Origin: Bacillota bacterium
GTDB taxonomy: Bacteria; Bacillota; Clostridia; Clostridiales; Clostridiaceae
Direction of reading: 5' to 3'
DNA: 46,070 nucleotides
Assembly (NCBI GenBank): GCA_023451395.1
Contig: JAEXZL010000181.1
Coordinates: forward strand, 1-46,070
The position numbers and the translations under genes were made by a program. Under the pieces are notes generated by a model that worked only from the letters and a program-made list of their open reading frames with translations, searched no databases and was not told the DNA's origin. Positions 8,348-14,577 of the stretch are shown one piece after another. Within the stretch, counting starts at the first letter, position 1, and each line of letters begins with the position of its first letter.

Positions 8348-8377
8348 AATAGCTAAGACCTAGAAGTCTTAGCTATT
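8348..8377 (-). terminator. Terminator between the chemotaxis receptor gene and moxR
   Basis: Perfect 12-bp arms AATAGCTAAGAC/GTCTTAGCTATT with a 6-nt loop, followed on the minus strand by ATTTTATTTTGTT. It ends the receptor transcript about 155 bp after its stop codon. Confidence 0.7.
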
Positions 8378-8531
8378 CTCTCTCTTTCTGTTTCTCTAAA
8401 CACCATAGTTGTAAAATGTATACGTTACCATACCCTAAACTGATTATAACGAAAAGTTCATAAAAAATCAACAATATTAATATTATTTTAATATTTTAAA
8501 TAAGTTTTTTTTACTCTATACTAGATATCTT

Positions 8532-10244
8532 TTATAGCTTGAATCTTTGAACTGACTGGTTTAGGTCCTCTGCAACTTCTGCCTGGTGCTGTGCTGTTAA
8601 GGCAACCTGACTTACCGCCTTTGTAGTTTCCTCTATACTATGAAGAATATCTTCTGAGCTATGAGCAGTACTATTCATATTATTTCCAATAGTTTCAATT
8701 ACCTTAAAAACTTCCTGTGCTGACAAATTAAGTTCCTCCGCCAGCCCCATCATATTTTCAGAAAGGGTGCTTATATACCCTGCATCCTTTTCATATACCT
8801 CCCCAGTATTTATTAATAAGGTATAGTCACTTTTAACTTGTCCATCTATAAATGATAAAAGCTCTTGAGAGTTCTCTCTTAAATTTTTAAAGGCTAAGGA
8901 TACCTTACTCACTATTCCCTGAATATCCTTAACATACTCCATGGATTGTTCTGAAAGCTTTTTAATTTCCTCTGCAACTACTGCAAAGCCCCTTCCATTT
9001 TCTCCAGCTCTTGCAGCCTCAATAGCAGCATTTAATGCCAGAAGGTTAGTCTGCTCGGCAATTTCTGATATAGAGCTAGCTATTATTCCTATATTATTAA
9101 CTACCTTACCCTCTGCTATGGCAGATAATATACCCTCTTCCTTCTCATCATAAAGCTTGTATGCAAGATTTCTTGATAACTCTCCTTTTTTCTTGATTTC
9201 CACTGCTCTTTGGTTTATTTCCTTTGACTGAGTACTACTTTCTGAAGAGCTCTCTGCAATTCTTGATACCTGGTTATTAACTTCATTCATGGAAGCACTT
9301 AATTCTTGTGTTATAGCATTTATTTCCTGAACAGAATCCACTATGCTGACAGTATTATTGCTTATGTTATCAAAACTGCTAGACATCTCCTCCATAGTAG
9401 CGGATAGCTCTTCACTGGAAGCTGTAACATTCTCCGATTGTTCCATAATATGACTTATGGTATTCTTAATCTTCTCCTGGGCATTATTAAGTGCCATAAT
9501 GAGCTTTCCGAATTCATCCTTGCTACTATAGTCCAAAGTATAGCTTAAGTCTCCCTCTGCTAGAGCCTCTGCAAAATTTATTCCCTTTTTAAGCACCTTG
9601 CTGATATATTTGCTCATCACCATTCCTAAAATCATAGCAACAGCTATAACAATTATATTAATTACCCATGTGATTTTTTTTGCGTCATTGCTTATCAAGA
9701 TATTAGCATCATTTTTTTCTTTAGCAGATTCTGTTTCGGCAGAAATTATCACTCCTAAGGCTGATATAAGGCTATCATTGGTTCTAGTTGCCTCACCTAA
9801 TCTTCTTATAGCCATATCATATTCATCGTTTCTTATCAGTTCAAGAAGCATATCTGTAGATGCTCTATATTCCTTAAGATACTTGTTAAAAGTCGCCCAT
9901 CGGTATTCATTTTCTTCCCTTAAAAAATTATTTTCATAATACCCTATAAGCTCATTATTTTTTTTTCTTAATTCATTCATTTTATCAATAGCTTCTAAGG
10001 AATCTACCTTATTTCTATAAAATACCCCCTGTAATAGTATATTTTTTGACTGTATCATATTATCCTCAATACTATAAACAGCTTTTATGCTTAGTAGATT
10101 ATCATTATACATTGAATAACTATTATTGGATAATGTATTAATGACACCATTGGTTACTAAAGCTATGGCTGCTACAAAAATAACCATAGCTAGATAAGAA
10201 GCCAGTAGCTTAACTCTAATCGATATATTCCTAAAAAATTTCAT
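8532..10244 (-). CDS. Methyl-accepting chemotaxis protein
   Basis: A 570-residue receptor with TM1 at about 11-31, an extracellular four-helix-bundle-like sensor (about 32-187), TM2 at about 188-210, a HAMP region, and a cytoplasmic signalling hairpin. The hairpin tip (EQTNLLALNAAIEAARAGE, then GFAVVAEEIKKLSEQS) is the conserved CheA/CheW-contact region. The ligand is unknown. It is monocistronic with no chemotaxis genes adjacent. A GCAGGAGG ribosome site supports the start. A CCGATAA element upstream resembles a SigD -10 box. Confidence 0.95.
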   Translation of the reverse strand: MKFFRNISIRVKLLASYLAMVIFVAAIALVTNGVINTLSNNSYSMYNDNLLSIKAVYSIEDNMIQSKNILLQGVFYRNKVDSLEAIDKMNELRKKNNELIGYYENNFLREENEYRWATFNKYLKEYRASTDMLLELIRNDEYDMAIRRLGEATRTNDSLISALGVIISAETESAKEKNDANILISNDAKKITWVINIIVIAVAMILGMVMSKYISKVLKKGINFAEALAEGDLSYTLDYSSKDEFGKLIMALNNAQEKIKNTISHIMEQSENVTASSEELSATMEEMSSSFDNISNNTVSIVDSVQEINAITQELSASMNEVNNQVSRIAESSSESSTQSKEINQRAVEIKKKGELSRNLAYKLYDEKEEGILSAIAEGKVVNNIGIIASSISEIAEQTNLLALNAAIEAARAGENGRGFAVVAEEIKKLSEQSMEYVKDIQGIVSKVSLAFKNLRENSQELLSFIDGQVKSDYTLLINTGEVYEKDAGYISTLSENMMGLAEELNLSAQEVFKVIETIGNNMNSTAHSSEDILHSIEETTKAVSQVALTAQHQAEVAEDLNQSVQRFKL

Positions 10245-10401
10245 ATTATTCCTCCTGCTATGTAATAGTTAACTAACTAATAATTTCAATATTATTATCG
10301 GAGGTTTAATTTTAATAAATAGTATATTTTAATAAATTTTTACAGATTGGATAGAGTTAAGAATATTAACACCTTATACTTATAGATTAAAATTAACAAT
10401 T

Positions 10402-10430
10402 TTGTAATCAATTATTCTGCTGATTATTAT
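10402..10430 (+). promoter_or_regulatory. Candidate promoter of the flavoprotein gene
   Basis: TTGTAA (10402-10407) and TATTAT (10425-10430) are 17 bp apart. This would give a leader of about 130 nt that includes the inverted repeat at 10533-10555. Confidence 0.35.
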
Positions 10431-10532
10431 AATATTAAATAAAAAGGAATTATAACATCTTAAATAATCCACTATTAAATAAAAAAATGCTCAAATAAAT
10501 ACACAGAATTAATTAGGACGTAAATTAAAAAA

Positions 10533-10555
10533 CTATTAATGACTATCATTAATAG
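10533..10555 (+). promoter_or_regulatory. Perfect inverted repeat next to the flavoprotein ribosome site
   Basis: CTATTAATGA and TCATTAATAG flank a 3-nt spacer and end 3 bp before the TGGAGGA ribosome site. It could be an operator or an RNA hairpin. It does not match the usual PerR or Fur 7-1-7 consensus in the normal orientation. Confidence 0.4.
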
Positions 10556-10569
10556 AATGGAGGATAATC

Positions 10570-11787
10570 ATGAATGAAAAAGCAAAAATCATCATCATTG
10601 GAAATGGTGCAGCAGGCTATAATGCATCAAAGGCCATAAGAGAAAAAGATAAGGATTGTGCTGTAACGCTCATATCCAAAGAAGAGGTAAGAAGCTATTA
10701 CAGGCCAAAGCTTTCTACCTTAATAGGTAAGGAAATTCCAGAAAACAGATTTTATATCACTTCAGAGCAGTGGTATGAAGAAAATGGTATACAACAGCTC
10801 CTGGGCACGGAGGTAGTAGAGATAAAGCCAGAGGATAAAAGGCTAGTATTAGAAAGTGGAGAAGAGCTTGCCTATGACAAATTAATCTTAGCCAATGGTA
10901 GTTATAATTTTATACTTCCTATCAAAATTTCCGACACTACCTTAAGTCGTGACAATTATAAGAAATTTAATGGAATCTATTCTATAAAGGATTTAAAGGA
11001 CGCTTTAGAAGTTAAGGCTCATATGGAAAAATCAAAGCATGCAGTGGTTATTGGTGGTGGCTTATTGGGTTTAGAGGCAGCATGGGAAATGAAGGAGATG
11101 GGACTTAAGGTTTCTGTGGTAGAATTTTTCCCAAGGCTTCTTCCTAAACAGTTAGATGTAGAGGGTGGTAGACTTCTTGAAAGTATTGTTTCTGAAGGAG
11201 GCATTGATATATTTCTAGGTGACTGTGCTGAGGAATTACTTATAGAAAACAACAGCATTAAGTCAATAAAGCTTCAAAGTGGAAAGGTACTCAACTGTGA
11301 CCTCCTTTTGTTTTCAGTGGGAATAAGATCAAATATAGATCTCCCTAAGAAAGCGGGAATCCAAGTAAACAAGGGTATATTAGTCAATAACAAGATGGAA
11401 ACTAATATTCCTGGAATCTATGCCTGTGGAGATTCTGTAGAGCATAATGGAATTATTTATGGCAACTGGGCTGCAGCTATGGATATGGGTAGAATTGCTG
11501 GTTCTAATGCCTCCGGAGCTTCTGAAGAGTTTGTGGGTTTTGTTCCTTCTTTAATGTTTAACTCCATGGGGACTAAGGTTTTCTCTTCAGGAAATATAAA
11601 CTTTGAGGATCCTTCTCTAGAACAACTTTCCTATAAGGATGATAAAAACTATAGAAAGCTCTTCTTCCTTAACAACAAGCTTCAGGGAGGTATTCTTATA
11701 GGAAATATTGCCTTAACCGGCAAGATTACTGCAGGAGTAAAAAAAGGAATTTCTAAAGAAGAGGCTCTTGAATCAGGAATGGTATAA
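10570..11787 (+). CDS. NAD(P)H:rubredoxin oxidoreductase-like flavoprotein
   Basis: A 405-residue member of the pyridine nucleotide-disulphide oxidoreductase class. The FAD motif is IIIGNGAAGYNASKAI (about 9-24), the NAD(P)H-binding motif is VVIGGGLLGLEAAWEM (about 158-173), and the second FAD motif is NIPGIYACGDS (about 278-288). No redox-active CxxxxC pair is seen in the first domain, so it is not a disulphide reductase. The pattern is closest to NADH:rubredoxin oxidoreductase and the NirB N-terminal half. In clostridia such enzymes feed electrons to oxygen- and peroxide-reducing proteins; that role is inferred. It is a single gene. Confidence 0.85.
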   Translation: MNEKAKIIIIGNGAAGYNASKAIREKDKDCAVTLISKEEVRSYYRPKLSTLIGKEIPENRFYITSEQWYEENGIQQLLGTEVVEIKPEDKRLVLESGEELAYDKLILANGSYNFILPIKISDTTLSRDNYKKFNGIYSIKDLKDALEVKAHMEKSKHAVVIGGGLLGLEAAWEMKEMGLKVSVVEFFPRLLPKQLDVEGGRLLESIVSEGGIDIFLGDCAEELLIENNSIKSIKLQSGKVLNCDLLLFSVGIRSNIDLPKKAGIQVNKGILVNNKMETNIPGIYACGDSVEHNGIIYGNWAAAMDMGRIAGSNASGASEEFVGFVPSLMFNSMGTKVFSSGNINFEDPSLEQLSYKDDKNYRKLFFLNNKLQGGILIGNIALTGKITAGVKKGISKEEALESGMV

Positions 11788-11793
11788 AATATA

Positions 11794-11901
11794 CACCTAT
11801 TAAAAATATCATTTAAGAATCACCTATTAAAAATGTCATTTAAGAATCACCTTATAAAAATACCATTTAAAAATCACCCTTTAAAAATACCTATTAAAAA
11901 A
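11794..11901 (+). repeat. Four tandem 27-bp repeats after the flavoprotein gene
   Basis: Units at 11794-11820, 11821-11847, 11848-11874 and 11875-11901 each begin CACC and share TTAAAAAT and ATTTAA blocks. Units 1 and 2 differ at one position; units 3 and 4 are more degenerate. The period is 27, and the array is in frame with the flavoprotein stop codon 6 bp upstream, with no stop inside it. Confidence 0.75.
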
Positions 11902-11928
11902 TACCGGCAAAAAATGTCGGTATTTTTT
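11896..11928. terminator. Bidirectional terminator between the flavoprotein gene and ssb
   Basis: AAAAAATACCG (11896-11906) pairs with CGGTATTTTTT (11918-11928) around an 11-nt loop. A runs on one side and T runs on the other let it work for both converging genes. Confidence 0.8.
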
Positions 11929-11930
11929 AT

Positions 11931-12281
11931 TTATTGCCCTAGAGCCTCTATTTTATCAGTCTTTTTGTTACCTACGAATCTAAAGTCTTCCGCTACCACT
12001 TCAGCAATATAGCGTTTCTTACCATCCTCATCCTCGTAGCTTCCTGTTCTTAATCTTCCACTGATGCTTATAAGGCTTCCTTTTTTCATATAGTCCGCAA
12101 CAACCTGAGCCTTACGTCCCCAGAGAGTTACAGGAATAAGATCCGCCTTTTTTTCACCATCTGCAGAGCGAAAATTTCTTTCTACAGCTATAACAAATCT
12201 AGTAAAGAGCTTTTCGCTGCCCTCAAGTATCCTAAGTTCAGGATCCTTTATTAATCGTCCAACCAATACTATTTTATTCAT
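11931..12281 (-). CDS. ssb: Single-stranded DNA-binding protein without acidic tail
   Basis: A 116-residue OB-fold SSB: MNKIVLVGRLIKDPELR at the start, FVIAVERNF, LIPVTLWGRKAQ, and GSLISISGRLRTGSY. The protein ends right after the OB fold (DKIEALGQ) and lacks the DDDIPF-like tip that recruits partner proteins in the main replicative SSB. It therefore resembles the shorter accessory SSBs such as B. subtilis SsbB. It is not next to rpsF or rpsR, where the housekeeping ssb usually sits. Confidence 0.93.
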   Translation of the reverse strand: MNKIVLVGRLIKDPELRILEGSEKLFTRFVIAVERNFRSADGEKKADLIPVTLWGRKAQVVADYMKKGSLISISGRLRTGSYEDEDGKKRYIAEVVAEDFRFVGNKKTDKIEALGQ

Positions 12282-12373
12282 CTTGTTATACCTCCAATAT
12301 AGTTCTATTTTTCAATATATTTATATTTGGAATTATAGCCAAGATCTAACACTTTATTCATAGCAAAGGCTAT

Positions 12374-13243
12374 TTATTTACCATTCACAACATTTTTTAG
12401 ATAATTCATAAAGCTATCCTTCAGTTCTGGTCTCCTAAGAGCAAAATCCACAGTAGCCTGCAAATATCCAAGCTTATCTCCCACATCATAACGTCTTCCT
12501 TCAAAGGAATAAGCATATATAGCCTCATTTGCCATTAGCTGCTTTAAGGCATCTGTAAGCTGTATTTCTCCATTTACACCAGGATCGGTTTTTTCTAATA
12601 CCTCAAAGATTTTAGGCGTAATTATATATCTTCCTAATATTGCAATATTTGATGGTGATTCTTCTACTTTAGGTTTTTCCACAAGTCCCTTAACCTTATA
12701 AACATTATCCTCAATCTTAAGAGGTGTTACTATACCGTATTTACACACATCCTCCTGGGGCACAGGCTGTACTCCCAAAATGCTTGTCTGATACTCCTTA
12801 TAACAATCTAAAAGCTGTTTAAGGCATGGAACCTTACTATCCACAATATCGTCACCCAGCATCACCGCAAAGGGCTCATTTCCCACAAAGGTTTTAGCAC
12901 AATAAATAGCATGTCCTAACCCCTTAGGTTCCTTCTGTCTAATGTAATACACTTCAGCTAGTGAAGATATGCTTCTTACAAGTTCCAATAACTCCTGTTT
13001 ATTTTTTTCCTCTAATTCCTTTTCAAGTTCAACGGACTTATCAAAATGATCTTCTATGGACTTTTTATTCCTACCAGTTATAATCAAAATTTGCTCTATT
13101 CCTGAAGAAACAGCTTCTTCTACTATATATTGAATAGTAGGTTTATCAACTATAGGTAACATTTCTTTAGGCTGTGACTTAGTTGCAGGAAGAAATCTTG
13201 TTCCTAAACCCGCTGCAGGAATTATGGCTTTTCTTACTTTCAT
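12374..13243 (-). CDS. galU: UTP--glucose-1-phosphate uridylyltransferase
   Basis: GalU, 289 residues from the chosen start, making UDP-glucose for cell-envelope polysaccharides. The nucleotide-binding motif is IIPAAGLGTRFLPATKSQPKE near the N-terminus, followed by KPTIQYIVEEA, MLGDDIV and LVEKP. The frame is open 22 codons further upstream, but ATG at 13241-13243 has an excellent AGGAGGATGTTAC ribosome context and gives the usual MKVRKAIIPA start. It lies about 100 bp downstream of the Ig-like membrane protein gene on the same strand. Confidence 0.96.
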   Translation of the reverse strand: MKVRKAIIPAAGLGTRFLPATKSQPKEMLPIVDKPTIQYIVEEAVSSGIEQILIITGRNKKSIEDHFDKSVELEKELEEKNKQELLELVRSISSLAEVYYIRQKEPKGLGHAIYCAKTFVGNEPFAVMLGDDIVDSKVPCLKQLLDCYKEYQTSILGVQPVPQEDVCKYGIVTPLKIEDNVYKVKGLVEKPKVEESPSNIAILGRYIITPKIFEVLEKTDPGVNGEIQLTDALKQLMANEAIYAYSFEGRRYDVGDKLGYLQATVDFALRRPELKDSFMNYLKNVVNGK

Positions 13244-13344
13244 GTAACATCCTCCTAGTACCAATTCTTTAACTATAATTATAACCCATATTTGAAAATA
13301 GTGTAACAAGGTCTTATCAATATCTAGACTTTTTCTATATTAAT

Positions 13345-14235
13345 TTATTTCTTTTCCTTAACATTGATTTTCATGAAGATTATTTCATCGCCACAGGTAA
13401 TTTCTATGACATTTCTTCCTTTCTTCAACCCTGTAATACTTCCATCATCATGAATTTCTATTAACTTTATAGGATTAATATTTCTATAGCTAATTTTTGG
13501 AGGCTCTACCCCTTTAGGCTCAGTAACAATATTAAATTGTAGCTTAATGGTTTCCCCTACCCTTATATATCGCTCCGTTTCCCCTGCAGAAAACTCAACA
13601 ACCCGAACCTCAGGATGAACTGTAACATTTACAACTGTGTTTGCATCTCCACAGCTTATAATAATATCTTCGCTTCCAGGAGCAATGGCCTTTATTACCC
13701 CCTCTTTAGTGACTTCCAGAACACCGCCTTGTCCACTCACCTTATATATTACTTCAGGCAAGGATGCATTTTCAGGAAATATATCAATATTAGCATTTAG
13801 TTTCATTTCCTGTCCTACCTCTAACCCAACATTACCTTCAGAAACTGATACATTTATAACTGGCCTAACATTTATCAATAAAGTGGCTTTTCCCTTTTCT
13901 GTTGAAATATGAACCTTTCCCTTTCCCACATTCAACCCCTTTAAAATTCCATTTTCATCTACAGATAAAACTTCAGGATTGTCTGTACTCCAGGCAAGAG
14001 CTTTTACCATTGCATAAGTGGGAAAAATCTTTCTTTTAGGAAGAACCTTAATTTCCTCACCTGCATAAACCACCAATTCCTCATTGTAATCAATAGTTAG
14101 TGCATCATAAAAAGGTCCTATTAAACCTTTGGAAAATAAAATATATTGTGCAACACCAATAAAAACAAGAGAAATAAAAAATACCATAATATATTGTTTT
14201 TTTCTTGTTTTTTTAATATTCATTCTTTTTATCAA
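13345..14235 (-). CDS. Membrane-anchored protein with bacterial Ig-like repeats
   Basis: A 296-residue protein with a basic N-terminus (KRMNIKKTRKKQ) and one hydrophobic segment at about 15-33, then three repeated beta-sandwich modules of about 85 residues. The first module shows the Big_2 pattern (AWSTDNPEVLSVDENGILKGLNVGKGKVHIS). The anchor suggests it faces the outside of the cell. The TTG start at 14233-14235 sits 4 bp after GGGGTGA; the next ATG, four codons on, is less well placed. It is probably co-transcribed with galU. Function is unknown; envelope or polysaccharide binding is an inference. Confidence 0.75.
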   Translation of the reverse strand: MIKRMNIKKTRKKQYIMVFFISLVFIGVAQYILFSKGLIGPFYDALTIDYNEELVVYAGEEIKVLPKRKIFPTYAMVKALAWSTDNPEVLSVDENGILKGLNVGKGKVHISTEKGKATLLINVRPVINVSVSEGNVGLEVGQEMKLNANIDIFPENASLPEVIYKVSGQGGVLEVTKEGVIKAIAPGSEDIIISCGDANTVVNVTVHPEVRVVEFSAGETERYIRVGETIKLQFNIVTEPKGVEPPKISYRNINPIKLIEIHDDGSITGLKKGRNVIEITCGDEIIFMKINVKEKK

Positions 14236-14358
14236 ATTTTCACCCCTACATATATCTTTTTCTGAGCTAATAACAAATACAATGCAAAACTATATTAATC
14301 TAATATTATTCAAAGCTCTAGAAAGAAAATATAAACTATGGCATAATACCACAATCTA

Positions 14359-14402
14359 ATTATACTCCTTTAGTTTAGAGAATAATGTCGTTTGCTGTCG
14401 TT
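14359..14402 (-). promoter_or_regulatory. Candidate promoter with tandem Spo0A-like boxes
   Basis: On the minus strand a perfect -10 TATAAT (14359-14364) has a poor -35 region. Two AACGACA boxes (TGTCGTT on the plus strand) with a 10-bp period overlap and adjoin that -35. Spo0A-activated promoters have this layout, but the boxes match only 5 of 7 bases of TGTCGAA. Confidence 0.3.
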
Positions 14403-14513
14403 GTTATACAATTTATAGAGATTACTTCTATAAAAATTATATAATTTTATAAGATTATATTATAAAAGCATATGTGCTCAACAGCATTTTACATTCTTTT
14501 ATTGACATAAAAA

Positions 14514-14557
14514 AAGATTATTCTAAAAGTCCAAACTACAACCTTTAGAATAATCTT
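14514..14557 (-). terminator. Terminator of the GGDEF/HD-GYP operon
   Basis: Perfect 14-bp arms (AAGATTATTCTAAA and its complement) with a 16-nt loop, followed on the minus strand by TTTTTTATG. It starts about 20 bp after the stop codon. Confidence 0.85.
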
Positions 14558-14577
14558 AGTGATTTTTTATTATTTTC

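Larger units (their letters stand above)
10245..10569. other. Divergent intergenic region between the receptor and the rubredoxin reductase-like gene
   Basis: About 325 bp of very A+T-rich DNA without a convincing gene. It contains a SigD-like -10 element for the receptor (10295-10302, minus), a candidate promoter for the flavoprotein gene (10402-10430, plus) and a 23-bp inverted repeat against the flavoprotein ribosome site (10533-10555). Confidence 0.5.
14236..14577. other. Non-coding stretch upstream of the Ig-like protein gene
   Basis: About 340 bp with no convincing gene. It contains a TATAAT at 14359-14364 (minus), two direct copies of TGTCGTT exactly 10 bp apart (14386-14392 and 14396-14402), an A+T-only inverted repeat near 14430-14450, and the terminator of the GGDEF/HD-GYP operon (14514-14557). 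Confidence 0.5.

Noticed and set aside
11794..11901. CRISPR array
   Set aside because: The units are contiguous 27-bp tandem copies without spacers, and no cas genes are present.
12359..12372. Short hairpin ATAGC-AAAG-GCTAT after galU as a terminator
   Set aside because: Only 5 bp of stem and no good T-run; too weak to claim.
12374..13309. Longer galU start 22 codons upstream
   Set aside because: The extra residues are not part of the family and the internal ATG has a far better ribosome site.
13615..13912. Plus-strand frames inside the Ig-like gene
   Set aside because: They overlap a coherent minus-strand protein with repeated domains and have no ribosome site.
14129..14359. A 76-codon plus-strand frame crossing the start of the Ig-like gene
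   Set aside because: It overlaps the coding start and promoter of that gene, has no ribosome site, and its hydrophobic content mirrors the antisense of the membrane segment.
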